This document shows, in pieces, positions 37,440-49,402 of a stretch of DNA of 64,000 nt; position 1 is the stretch's first letter; every line of letters begins with the position of its first letter. A program made the position numbers and the translations under genes. Below the pieces are notes generated by a model that worked only from the letters and a program-made list of their open reading frames with translations, was not told the DNA's origin and searched no databases. The stretch spans positions 19,428,423 to 19,492,422 of the forward strand of contig CM070515.1 in NCBI GenBank assembly GCA_036346375.1, written 5' to 3'. The DNA is from Guadua angustifolia. Its lineage: Eukaryota; Streptophyta; Magnoliopsida; Poales; Poaceae.

Positions 37440-37700
37440 TAAATAGCTTATCATCGCCGGCTCTACCAAGAACCGGCGTGATAAGGTCATATTGTGCTGA
37501 AAATACCTTATCACTGCCGGTTACATGCGTAACCGCAGCGATAAGGTCATACTGTGGGAAAATTTGCTGGCGGAAAATACATATCACCGCCGGCTATAAA
37601 TTAAACCGGCGAATAATATATCGCCGCTATAGGTATTAACGGCGGTGATAGTCGATATCCTTGCGGTTGGTAATACAAACGGCGGTGATACTAACGTTCA
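37440..37700. repeat. Internal CACTA hairpin array
   Basis: Units of TATCACCGCCGGYT/AACCGGCGGTGATA like those at the true ends lie about 1.1 kb inside the right end. This suggests an internal duplication of a terminus or a nested related element. Confidence 0.65.
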
Positions 37701-37796
37701 ACTCGCGCCCACCCAAGCAAGCGCTTGCCGTTCTCTCTGCGCGCCAACCGTTGCGCTTCACATTCCTCGCCAAGCTGTTGCCCTTCCCATTCTGCC

Positions 37797-37805
37797 TCTA
37801 TATAA
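37797..37805 (+). promoter_or_regulatory. Possible TATA box of a plus-strand transcript in the CACTA
   Basis: CTCTATATAATG lies about 90 bp upstream of an ATG (MAPPKRA) at 37893, between the two hairpin arrays. Confidence 0.35.
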
Positions 37806-37892
37806 TGCGGTATTGTTGCATCAATCCACTCTTGTCACAATCCACACAATCCACTCTTGTTGCAGCCCCACACAATCCACTTTTGTTGCAAC

Positions 37893-38177
37893 AATGGCAC
37901 CCCCTAAGCGTGCGTGTTGGTGAGAGCCCCACCGATCCGTCGCTCTGAAGGAGGAGGAGAAGGAGGAGGAGGTGGAGGCGGAGGAGGAGGAAGAGGAGGC
38001 AAAGGAGGAGGAGGACGGACGAGACGGCGGCGGCGGCGGCGAAGCTGCGGCGTTGGGGCAAGACCAACTCCGCCACCGAATCGGATTCGGATGAGAAGGA
38101 GGGCGAGCACCGCCGCACATCAAGCGGCAGCTCGCGACGAGGAGGAGGATGGCAGCGGCAGCGAGTTTTGGATATAG
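37893..38177 (+). other. Possible small plus-strand ORF with GGA-rich acidic stretch
   Basis: MAPPKRACW is followed quickly by a stop. The segment then runs into a GGAGGAGGA tract of about 100 bp (Glu-rich in one frame, Gly-rich in another) and a frame with SATESDSDEKEGEHRR. A GTGAGA donor directly after the first codons could splice the early stop away. It lies on the strand opposite to the transposase. It may be the first part of an accessory CACTA gene or a captured host fragment. No family is recognised. Confidence 0.3.
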
Positions 38178-38414
38178 GGCTTCACGCCAATAGACTATTA
38201 TAATTAGGACTAAATATGTAATCTTGAACAAATTATGCTTTGTAAATGTTATTTTAATTAATACATATCCGCAAATTACAAATTTGCTTTCATATATTCT
38301 GTTTTTTAACTAATTATGCTTTCATATGTTCTGTTTTTTAACTAATTATGCTTTCATATGTTACATGCGAGATAAATTACAATGTTTATTATATTACATC
38401 GAAATAATAATAGG

Positions 38415-38720
38415 GAACGATAATATCTTTATCGGTTCTATAGTAAAACGGCGGTGAAAATGGTCTTATCACCGCCGGTTTTACTATAGAACGGCAATAA
38501 TAAATCACTACGGTTGTACATATAAACCGGCGTAATATCTTCTTATCATTGCGGTTCTCTATTAAACCGCAATGATATTACCTCCATTGCTGCGAGAAAT
38601 TGAAACTATTCTTATCACTTGCCGATTGAAGTTTGAACCGGCGGTGATAATATATCCTTGCGGTTGAATTTGGAACGGCGGTGATAATATTATCCTCGCC
38701 GGCTCGGACCTACCGGCGAT
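38415..38720. repeat. CACTA right subterminal hairpin array
   Basis: Repeats of TCACCGCCGGTTTTACTATAG and related AACGGCGGTGATAA units lie in both orientations next to the right terminus at 38756. Confidence 0.8.
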
Positions 38721-39044
38721 GATGGGGGTCGCGGATGAGGCGATGCTGTAGTAGTCTTTGGATCAATATTAAACCGTGCACAAATGGATCAATAGTGATG
38801 AAAAGATGTGAATAGTGATGACTTGTATATAAACAGTGCCTACTTGATTTGCATATTGCAAAACTGGTGACAAAATGTTTGAAACTATTCAAATACTTGG
38901 TAAATCGATCTAAACCAGAGAATAGTAGCCGGTTTGAGCCTTATTTCATGGTGACCGTTAATGGAGGTTGCGGTTTTTACAACGTAGGCCAATTTTGAGC
39001 AAAAGGAAGATAGTTTCCCCCATCAAGTGAGCTCAAGGAGACTA

Positions 39045-39052
39045 GTAGGTGA
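39045..39052. repeat. hAT target-site duplication, left copy
   Basis: GTAGGTGA, identical to the copy at 54922-54929. Eight bases is the hAT signature. Confidence 0.95.
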
Positions 39053-40837
39053 CAGGGGCGGATCCAGAAAAATTGGTAGTCGGGGTCATCGCCGACATGC
39101 GGCGGCCGGCGGGGAGGTGGCTCATAACTCATAAGTCATAATATTATCTTATATCATATCTAACAAATAAAACATACATAAAGCACATAATAAATTAAGG
39201 ATAAGTGTATGCCATTGTAAAATAGATTCTTATTATGATAGAAGTTACCTCTTATAGCTGCTCTTTGCGTGTTTTCATCTTCTGAAATCGATCTATTACA
39301 TCATCGTTCGAAATTGTTGCTAGAAACCCTTGCTCGACAAAGCAAATGATAGCATCATTCATAAACTGATTACCCATATGATTGCGTAGTACCGTCTTCA
39401 CAATTTTCATTGCCGAGAAGCATCTTTCCACAGATGCCGTTGCGATAGGTAAAACAAGCACTAGCTTAAGAAGTTTATATACCAAGGGGAATGAAAGATG
39501 CTTTTTTGTATCTACCATCAACTTAGCCAGCTCAGAAATAGAGTTCAGACTAGCAAATCTTTCATCTGCTCGCACATTATCAATATAAATGTAAAGCTCA
39601 TGACCAAGATCCTTTAACTGCTTTGAATTAAAATCATATGGATATGACTTAGCTAATCCCATCAAACTCTCATATTTGAAATCAGCAAAAGAATTCATGG
39701 ACCTGAAAGATGCCAATTGGGTGAGCAAATTAGAATTTACCTCATTGAACAGGTCATTGAACTCTATAAGCTACAAGTCAATCACATGGTTCAAACAATC
39801 ATATCTGTAATCTTGATAATTAGTGCGGTTACTTTTTGTCTTGGTTTATGCCGATCAACATATTGTTCTTCCATATCCAACTTCGAATGTCACGCTCTTC
39901 ACAAAAGGAATATGCTTTTTCTAATAGAGATTCCCAACCATCATCTCTAATTTCTTTGAAATTTTCGCTTGGTTGACTTTACCTCTAACATAGCCTCTAG
40001 AATATCTTGGTCTTTCCTCTGTAGACATAGTGACAAAGCATTTGCATGCCCTAATATGAGCGACATCAAGTGTAAATGGAACACAAAGTCAAAATCCTTT
40101 AGATAATTCAAGAGACCACGAGCTTGCCGTTTCTTCCCATCATTCGGACCATCCTTTTCAACATATTCCAGCACCTCAATAATAGAAGGAAACAAATTGT
40201 TTATGCTTTTAAGGGTTTTGTAATGAGAACCCCATCGAGTGTCCCCCGCTCTTTGAAGAGATTGCTCTTGATTTAATCCCGTTCCAGTACTAAGTCGACC
40301 ATTGCTTATAGCCTTTCTTACTCTCTCTTGTTGGCTTTCCCGAATCATATCTTTCCTCTTGCAGGAAGCTCCAACCACATTAAGTAGAAGAGATACCATG
40401 TCAAAGAAGTCACTAATATCATCATTTTTTTAGCTACTGCCATAATGACTAACTGAAGTTGGTGAGCAAAGCAATGAACATAATATCTTTGAGTTATTCT
40501 CTCTTGTGATTAAAGCTCTTAAGCCATTGAACTCACCTCTCATGTTGCTTGCCCCATCATAATACGGCCTCTCACTTGTTTTAAGCTCAATCTGTATTTA
40601 TCAAAGAGATAATCAATGTTACATTTGAGACATGAAGCTGATGTCTCTTTCACATGAACAACACCAATAAGTCTTTCTTTGATTAATCCAAACTTGTCAA
40701 CATATCGCAAAACAACAGCCATTTGTTCCTTATCAAAAATATCAGATGACTCATCAACCATTAAGCAGAAAACATCACCTCCAATTTCTTCAATTATTGA
40801 TTTAACTATGATCTACATAAAACAAAGTGAACGATAT

Positions 40838-42034
40838 TGTCAGCGTACTATACGCTAGGGTACCCTCTCCACCGCATAAAGTACAATCCGCGTGGCGGCT
40901 TGTCAGGCGGCGATCACGGCCCGGCCAGCGTCGGTCACGTGGCGCCCGCGAGTAGGTGGGCGAAAGCACGCCGCCGCCCGGCGCCCGGCTACGTGGCGGC
41001 GGCAAGCAGGCGGCGATCACGGCCGCCAGCGGCGTCGGCCGCGTGGCGCCCGGCGAGCAGGTGGGTAAACACGCCGCTGCGCTGGCGCCCAGCTACGTGG
41101 CGGCCTAGCAATCGGCGGCGATCACGGCCCGCCAGTAGCGGCGTCGGCCCACATGGTGCGGCGGCGAAAGTGGGCGAAAGCACGCCGCCGCCCCGGCGCC
41201 AGCTACGTGGCGGCAGCAACCGGCGGCGATCACGGCCGCCGGCTTTGGCGTCGGTCCACGTGGCGCCGGTGGCAGTGGCGAACACGCCTGCCGCCCGGCG
41301 CCCGGCTACGTGGCGGCAGCAACCGGGTGGCGATCACGGCCCCGGCTGGCGTCGATCCATGTGGCGCCCGGCGGCAGTGGCGAAGCACGCCTGCCGCCCG
41401 GCGCCCGATCCACGTGGCGATTGGCGAAAACGCCCGCCGCGAGGCAAAGAGGTGGAGCGCGGTGGCCGCCTCGAAGGCTCCTTCCACTACCGTACCATGT
41501 CGGGCAGCGGGCTCGCCATAGCGAGCTTATTAGCCGCAGGGTTTACGCAACAAGCCCATTCCTCGGCGCCTCTCACCTACATGCATAAGGGGTCCCATCC
41601 GTGGACCGGGCAAAGGCACGCATAAGCATTTAATGAGGTGGAGGAGCGGACAAGACAGAAGGAGTAGTAAATGTATGAGGATCGGCATGATGACCTCCCT
41701 TTTACCTACTCCGGTGCTTTGGCCTATATAAGGGCCTCCAGGTGCATGGGAAAAAGGGACGGGCATTCGAGAGGAAAGAACTTGTAACTCAAGAGCTTTG
41801 TATTAGCTTCACACCTCCTCAAAACAATCTAGCAGGAAGTAAGGCTATTACACAGGCCAAAGGGGCTGAACACAGGTAAAAATCTTCGTGTCATCCGCAG
41901 TTCATGGATGCCGGAATCCCCCGCGTAGGAGTCCCTAGGGTTTTCGCCCTCTAGGTTTAGCCAGCCGCGAAGACGCCCTCCTTTCGAACGAAACCCGGTC
42001 TGCATCCTCCGGGCTGTCGGTGGAATCGCCGGCG
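40838..42034 (+). repeat. 5' LTR of Gypsy no. 2
   Basis: 1197 bp. It contains about five GC-rich tandem units (see next entry), a TATA box CCTATATAAGG at about 41724-41733, and a transcribed leader beginning near 41760 (GAGAGGAAAGAACTTGTAAC). It ends TCGCCGGCG where the 3' copy has TCGCCAGCA. Confidence 0.92.
40890..41430. repeat. Tandem GC-rich units of about 100-120 bp in the 5' LTR U3
   Basis: The phrases GGCGATCACGGCC, GCGTCGGTCCACGTGGCGCC and CAGCTACGTGGCGGC recur in the same order about five times. Several units contain the G-box CACGTG, for example 40936-40941. The 3' LTR holds the same array at about 51920-52460. Confidence 0.88.
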
Positions 42035-42052
42035 AGGCGCGCCGAGTAGGGG
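42035..42052 (+). other. Primer-binding site of Gypsy no. 2
   Basis: AGGCGCGCCGAGTAGGGG directly follows the 5' LTR. GGCGCGCC...AGGGG next to an LTR is a common plant Gypsy priming site. Confidence 0.6.
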
Positions 42053-42129
42053 CTAGTGGTTGGCTTTTTTCGGCTAACTCCCGGCGGACTTGGTGTTCGC
42101 GGTTCAGAAGCAGGCTCGTGCGTTAGAAG

Positions 42130-45100
42130 ATGGCGGATCCTCAGCATCAGGATATCGCGGGCGAAGCGGCGACCAAGGCGCCTCCGGTCGTCCGCGGCCG
42201 GTCGAGGACCGTCTCACCCGCCCTGCGGTGGCGCAGCTGCTCCGCAGAGCCGGGAGCGATCCGTCGTCGCGGTGGCCTTGAGGCGGCCACCCCTGCCCAG
42301 AACTTGCACGCCGCTCGTGCTCTCCTGGACCACCCTCGGTGGAGTTCGCAGGAGATTCCCCGCCACTCCGTGGGCTGCGAACATCGGCTGGCCTCGTGGA
42401 TGCGGCCCAACTCGAGTGGGGCTCCCGGCGGTCGGTACCAACCGTACCTTGGCGCCTAAAGCGCGCGAGGCTCTCAGCCTCGGCCGCCTCGGCGACAAGG
42501 GCCCGGCCAGGGGCGTGGTCGAGAAGGCGCGACGCAATCTGGTCCCGGTTCATCGAGGAAGTGGGGACCTCCGCTCACCTTGATGAGAGCGGCCGGCAGC
42601 GGTGATGACCTCCGTGGTCGCTGCGCGCCACTCGGACCAGGCGTCGCCATGGCAGCGGTGGCGGTGGCAATGAGAGCCCCCTCATGGCTCTCACCCTCGG
42701 GACCGGAGGAGGTCCACTCCTCCGGTTCCTCGCGCCCCATGCACGATCTCCGGACCGGGCCTCGATGGCGGCTCGGCTCCCTCTGGCGTCGGGTGCAGGC
42801 ATTCTCCGGCGGTTTGCGCTGTGTGGCTGGCCGAACGAGTTTCGCCCGTGACCATAGAAAAATATGGCGACACCACCAACCCGGAGGAGTTCCTCCAAAT
42901 CTACACGGCGATGGTGCGGGCGGTTGGCGGATCTGAAAGGTCATAGCCAACTACCTCCCAGCGGCCTTGCGGGTTACGCTCGCTCTGGTGCTAAATCTCC
43001 CGGTCGGTGCACTCGTGGGGAATGTTGTCGACATCTTTGTCGCCAATTTTCGAGAACTCTTCGCGCGCCCGGTGTGGAGGATGACCTCCATACGGAGCAA
43101 GAAGAAGGAGTCGCCAGCGACTTCATCCGCGGTTCTGTCATTGCCGCAATACCATCCCCACATCTCCGAGCAATCGATCGTCATCGCCGGGAGGCGTCTG
43201 CGACCGCAAGATGAAGGAGAAGATGGCCACCGTACCATCGGCTCAACCTCCGAGCTTTTTCCCTCGCACATAAGTGTCGCGGCTCGCGGAGGCGAGGGCG
43301 CTACCGCCCTAAGCGTGGCCAAGGCAGGGCGAGGCCGGGACCTCGAGGATTCCGCGCGTCGGCGCAAGAAAAAACGCAAGCCGAGGCGGGAGCCCAGGCG
43401 AGTCTGGCCGCCGGCGCGACGACGAAGAGACCAGCGCCTCGAAGCGCCACCGCCGCGACCGGTGAGATGATCGCCCGAAGCGGCGCGGCGACCGTCGTGG
43501 CCGTAACGATCGCCGTGATCGGCGCGACGACCGCCCGGTCATGGGAACGACGCGCCGCGATCAAAAGGAGGCGAGCCCCTGCTGCCCAATACATAAAACC
43601 AATACCCATGACCGGACAAGCTGCCGGGTCGTGGGCGAGATGGTGGAGAAGCGGCTCAAGGCGCGCCACGATGATGATCAAGATGAAGATCCGCCCGGCT
43701 TTTTCGTGAAAGCGGATCCTGTATGGCGTACATCCATGGTGGTTCATCCACCATTCCCTCAACGCCGCTTACAAGCGGTGAAAAGGGAAGTATCGCCACG
43801 GCGTCGAGCTCGAGGGCGGGTCGGACTTTGAAATGGTCGAACAAATGATCACCTTGAGTTGGACCGACCACCACGAGGCACCCCACCTAGGGCATCTCCG
43901 ATCGTGGTAGCACCCACGGTCCGGAATGTCTGGTGGGCGGTCTTGATGGACGAGGCGGCTCCATCAACCTCTGTCGCGTCGGCATTCATGGCGCTGCAGA
44001 TCCGCGACAGATCTGCGCCCGACCGCCGTTCTTGGGGTAGCCCCAGATCGGGCTTGTTCCCTTGGGTCAAGTTTGCCTCCCGTCACTTTCGGGAAAAGGA
44101 TAACTACCGCGACCGAGATGGTGGATTTCTGTGTTGATTTCGACCTCCCATATAACGCCTTTGCTTGGCCGCCGGCGTTGGTCAAATTCATGGCGGTTAC
44201 CCACTATGCTTACATGATCTTTGAAGATGCCGGGGCCCAGGCCCCATTGTCATCAACGTGGATAGGTCGGAGGCCCTGCGCTGCCACAAGCAGGCTTGGG
44301 ATCTGGCCGGTGCCACTTGCGTCGGCCGCACCGACGCCACTTCCTCGGGAGCCCCTCAGGCCCGGACCCGTGCTTCACCCGGCTCCGCCGGTGAGGTAAA
44401 GGTGGTCGCCCTGAGTGGGGGCGAACCCCGAAAGACCGTCAACATTGGCGCCAACCTCAGCGCCAAATAGGAAGACGCGCTCGTCACCTTCCTCGATCAA
44501 GCGTGAGGCGTGTTCGCTGGCAACCGTCCGACATGATCGGGTCCCCGAGGTGATCGAGCACCAAGCGCTGCAACGCTCCCGGCGATGCACCCAACCCGCA
44601 GAAGGTCCGGAGGCGGTAGCCGGAGCGGCAGGCGCCATTCGAGAGGAGGTAGAGAAGCTGCCGAGCGGGAATAGTCGAAGTCTCTCATCCTAAGTGGCTC
44701 GCCAACCCGTGCTCGTCAAGAAATCCAACGGAGGTGGCGCATGTGTGTCGACTTTACCGACCTCAACAAGGCTGCTGAAGGATCCTTATCCTCGCTGGCG
44801 GGTCGACCTCATCATAGACTCCACGGTAGGGTGTGAATTGTCTTTGTGCTTTTTGGATCGTACTCTGGGTACCATCAGTTAGCATGGCACTAGAAGATGA
44901 AGAGAAGACCGCTTTTGTAACCCCTATGGGAGTCTCTTGTTATGTAAGGATGGCTTTTGGTTTAAAGAATCTTTGGTTCCACTTACCAGCGTGCCATGCA
45001 CATTACCTTCCGCCCCCAGATAGGGCGAAATCTAGAAGTATACGTTGATGATTTAGTCGTGAAGATTAAAAAGAGTGAAGAACTGATCCAGGACCTGGAG

Positions 45101-47729
45101 GAGACCTTTGCTAACCTCCGGAAGAATTGCACGAAGCTCAACCCGAGAAAAATCGTGTTGGTGTGCCCTCGGCAAGTTCTTTGGGTTTCTGGTGTCGGCC
45201 AGGGGCATCGAGGCCAATCCTGACAAGATAGCGGCCATCGAGCACATGAAGCCGCCCGTGCGACTCAAGCAAGTTCAGTGCCTGGCTGGTCGTCTGGCCT
45301 CCCTGGGGCGATTCATTGCCCGCTTGGGAGAACGAAGCCTGCCTCTGTTCAAGTTGTTAAAGAAGACTAACCATTTTGAATGGACGGAGGAAGCTCAGAA
45401 GGCATTTGAAGACCTGAAGCAGTACCTCTCCTCTCCCCGGTCTTTGGTTTCCCAGCGGGTGAGCCTTTATACATATCGCATTTGCCACCCCGAGGTGGTA
45501 AGCGTAGTGTTGGTCATGAGAGAGGAAGGCGTCCGAAGCCGGTTTACTACATCGAGAAGGTATTGCATGAAGCGAAACTTCGGTATCCTCAAGCTCGAGA
45601 TGATCTTGTATCACGGTCTGGTTGCGTCGTAAAGTCGTGGCACTATTTTCGGGCGGAAATCACCGTCGTCACGGCCTACCCTTGCGGAAATCCTCCCTGT
45701 CGTGAAGCGAAGGCGCGATCGCTAAATGGTCGATGGAGCCGTGAAATTCAACATCAAATTCGTGCCCGCACCGCTATCAAGAGTCAAAAGTTGGCGGAGT
45801 TTGTCGCCGAGTGGACTCTGCCACTCTGGTGAAGAAGCACCGTGCCTTCCCCGGCGTTATTCTTTGATGGATCCTTCAGCCGAAGGCGGGGCTGGGTTAT
45901 CTGGTCTCCCCGACCGGTGATACCCTCCGATGCGTGGTCGCCCTCAATTCAAGGCCACCAACAACATTGCTGAATATGAAGGTCTGCTGGCAGGGCTGCG
46001 CATCGCTTCGGCGTTGGGCATCAGGCGTCTCCAAGTCAAGGGAGACTCCCTGCTGGTCATTAATCAAGCACGAAAGGAGTTCCAATGTTCCGACCCCACC
46101 ATGGCGCGCAGGCGCAGAGGTCCGAAGAATGGAGCGTCATTTTGAAGGTCTGGGGTATACTCATGTCCCTCGGCGTGACAATCACCTTGCGGACGGTTTG
46201 TCCCAGCTTGCATCCTCAAGGGCTCCTGTTCCGGTCGGGGTCTTGAAGAGACTACATGACCGGTCCATCGCAGCCCACGATTCAGGTGGGGATGATGGTG
46301 TCGTTGTCGCGGCCCCCGGTCCAGGTGGGGACGACGGCAAGGCTGTCGTGGCCTCCGGCTCAGGTGGGGAAGGCGGTGCCGCTGTCACGGCCTCCAATTC
46401 AGGGAGGGAAGGCAGCGTGCCGCCTCGGCCCTGTGTCCGGGAGGAAGGCGGCCAGTCTTGCCAAGGCGACACCGAGCTTCGGCCAGTGAGTACCCAGCGA
46501 GCACCGAGTGGTCGCCACCCTTGGGCGGGAAGATCGATGGATGGACCTATCACGGCCTTCTGCGTGACCAAGTGATCCCGACGATGATGCCTCGGTGAGA
46601 AGATTGCGTGGGCCAAGTGCTATACTCGGTAGGTGGGGACCTATATCGCCAGAGCGTAAACGGAGTTCTCTTGAAGTGCATCACTTTCGGGAAGAGGGGG
46701 CACTGCTCTCGATATCCATGGGCGTGCAAAGGGAGCCATATGTCAGCCGAACTCTAGTCGGCAAGGCGTTTCGCCAAGATTTTATTGGCCTACCCCTCCG
46801 GGATGCTTGCGAATTTGGTGAGGGCGTCTGGCTTGTCGAGTTCTTCGCCGAGCAAACCCACAAACCACCCAAGCTCGCAAACCATTCCGCTCTCTGGCGT
46901 TCGCGATGCGAAATTTGAATATCTCGGGTCCGTTCTCAGACCACGGGCTTCACCCACCTCTTTGTCGCTATCGACAAGTTCACCAAGTGGGTCAAGGCGA
47001 AGCGGTCACGAGCCATCACGGCGCTTGCCATTTATTAAGTTCATCTATGCGGGATCTTCACCGCTTTGGAGTCGCCAATCGCATCATCACCGACAACGGC
47101 ACCAGTTCACCGGTAGCGGCTTTTACGGAATTTGTGAAGAGATGGGCACCAAGGTATGTTTAACCGGTGGCCCATCCCATGAGCAATGGTCAGCGAGGGC
47201 GCCAACGCTACGGTACTAAAGGGCCTCAAGACAAGGCGTTTGATCGACTCCACAAGCGGGGTACAAGATGGACGGAAGAACTCCCGGGCATCTTTGTGGT
47301 CGCCAAGACCACGCCTAGCCGTGCGACCGCGAGACACCCTTCTTTTTGGTGTATGGCGCGGCCGTTCTCCCCTCCATTGTCGCCGGCTCTCCGCGTCTCG
47401 CTTTCAATGAAGAGGACCAAGAAGATCTCCGTGAGAAGAGGTTAACCTCTGGAGGAAGTCGGGATCGGCCGCCTTTGCGCGCCGCCCGTTATCGCAAAGC
47501 CTCGGCGATACCACGCCACCGGGTCTCTGAAGAACATCTGGCGATGGGCGACCTGGTCTTACGCAAAATTCAGACGCATGCCGGGTTACATAAGCTGTCT
47601 CCCCGATGGGAGGGCCCCTTCAAGGTGGTCTCAGTATCTCGGCCCGGGGCGGTCCGGTTAGCCACTGAGGACGGCGAGGAGCTGGCGAACTCCTACAACA
47701 TTGAGCTACTGCGAAAGTTCTATCCTTAA
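42130..47729 (+). pseudogene. Gag-Pol of Gypsy no. 2 (frameshifted)
   Basis: The likely start is MADPQHQDIAGEAA at 42130. The gag core lies near 42845 (VTIEKYGDTTNPEEFLQIY), with a basic RDRR region and a CPIHKTNTHDRTSC knuckle near 43580. The protease is hard to see (about 43900-44250). Reverse transcriptase pieces run from about 44700 to 45330, with the YVDD catalytic motif near 45040 and GFLVSARGIEANPDKIAAI after it. RNase H follows (ATNNIAEYEGLLAGLRIA near 45955), then integrase fragments (about 46560-47330). The C-terminal LSPRWEGPFKVV...IELLRKFYP ends with the stop at 47727-47729. Frequent small indels break the frame. Confidence 0.85.
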
Positions 47730-49402
47730 GGGAATTGTAAGTACCCAGCAGCTTGCTCCCGTCAGCCTCGAGGTACGTCCCTCTTCCGGCTGGTCGGCGG
47801 CTGCTGGCGATCAGTGAGGCTGTTGCCTAGAAAGCTTTTTGCTTCACCATTACTGTTCCTTTTTGTTGTGCTTTGAGTGGCAGTTATGCGCATATATGTC
47901 GCTGGTTCTGTGCGTTTGCTAATTCCTTCGTGAAATCCATGGCGATCCTCGGCGTCTGTGTACACTTAGCCCGGCGATCAAGGGCTGGCATGCACGTGCT
48001 CGACGCGGCTCGCACACCTCGGGATGGCTCTCTGAAGCACCGCTGGTCGTCACCGCGAGCACCGTCGGCCTGATGCCACCCCCAGAAAACTCGCCGCTTT
48101 GGCACATGGCGTCGCGGCTCGATTTCCTGGCAGTTCACAAGGACTTAGAATCCAAACAAGGCGGGCCAGGACACTTCATGCTGGAACTTAGAATGTTTTG
48201 GGCTTACCTTGCGTATGCCCTTCCAGATGTTTGCTCACCTTTCCGGTAGTCATCTCATGCGTGCGGTAAGCATAAAAGTGTTGGCTTACTTTCACGAAAA
48301 GCCCTGCATCTCATTGGTCGCCCGATGGCTTGGGGTTCTTCTTGGGTGCCCCGCCGCTCGCCGGCGCTCCAAGGTGCTCGCCTGGCGCCCGTTGGTGGTC
48401 GCCTGGCTTCGGCTGGTCGCCCGATGGCTTGGGGTCGCCGGGTGCCCAAAATTCGCCGCCTGGCGCTCAAGGTCTTCTCGCCGGTGCCCGTTGCTTTGGT
48501 CGCCTCGCCGTGTAAGGTCGATCGCCCGTGGCTTGAAATTGCTCGCCGGTGCCCAAGCTTTCGCTTCGGCGCTCAAGGTGCTCGCCCGGCGCCTAATTGG
48601 TGGTCGCCTGGCCTTCAAGGTCTGATCGCCCGATGACTTGGGGTTGCCGCCCGGCGCGCCAGTTGCTTCGCCAGCGCTCGAGTTCCTTATCTGCGGCATA
48701 TAAAACAAGATAAGCGCTCTATACGCATTTTTGGCCATTTCATACGATCGTATCCTAAGATGGGTCAAGCTACGCGAGATTATCGCAAGTGTTGGAAACC
48801 GGCGCCCCTATGATAAAAGAAGAAGATGTGCTAAAGTGTTAACGTCTGGCGAGGCCGAGTCATCGAGTGTCGATTGGGCACAGCGCTCTACACACGGCTC
48901 AGACGCCTCGGGTTGGCTCTGCGAAGCACCATTGGTCGTCTCCGTTGAGTGTTGCTGGCCTAAGGGCACCAGAAAACTTCTTTGTCTCGCCCGCTACGCC
49001 GTGGTGCATTCTCGGCGATCATCGGGTCTAAGTTCGGAAGGCGAAACTTGCGATAATCTCGCGAAACTTGACGCTAGGGCCTTGCGTGTCTGCGTTCCTT
49101 ATTCGACCTAAGGCCATTTTCGCCTCGTTTTATGCGGTCGCGTAGTCTATGCTTACGATCATAGCGGGCACATAAAATCATTTGGCGGGACTTAAACGCT
49201 ACCTAATTTAGGCGCCTTTAAAAGCGTTTTGCCTAAGCGAATGCGGCCATCTAACAAGCAAATATAGCGGATTCAATCATGCGAAAATAAGCAAACACAT
49301 GAATAACGATTAAACATCTAACATTCATCCAAAAGTTGTCCAAGGTCTTTACGGGCCGCAGTTCATCGGCGAAGCAAAAAAAAGGAAGAAAGCTGCCCGC
49401 CT
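47730..49402. other. Post-pol spacer of Gypsy no. 2 with imperfect GC-rich repeats
   Basis: At about 48310-48680 the phrases TGGTCGCCCGATGGCTTGGGG, GGTGCTCGCC and CGCCTGGC recur imperfectly, so the spacer contains a short-period repeat array. Elsewhere no coding sequence is recognised. Confidence 0.5.

Larger units (their letters stand above)
21384..38756 (-). mobile_element. CACTA (En/Spm) DNA transposon, split by a Gypsy element
   Basis: The left end is CACTACTACAGAATAGG. The right end is CTGTAGTAGTC, an inverted match apart from the last base (C where G is expected). Both ends carry arrays of short hairpins built on TATCACTGCCGGTT/AACCGGCAGTGATA, the subterminal transposase-binding repeats of CACTA elements. 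The single large gene is a TNP2-type transposase on the minus strand, so the right side is the 5' end. Without the 10.9-kb Gypsy insertion the element is about 6.4 kb. The flanking trinucleotides (ctg and ttt) do not match, so the right terminus may be damaged. With its transposase broken it is non-autonomous. Confidence 0.85.

Noticed and set aside
37798..38118. Proline-rich protein on the minus strand
   Set aside because: It is the complement of a GGAGGAGGA tract; no signal peptide or extensin-type motif.
40890..41430. CRISPR-like regular repeats in the LTR
   Set aside because: The units are imperfect, 100-120 bp, without unique spacers, and lie in a plant retrotransposon LTR.
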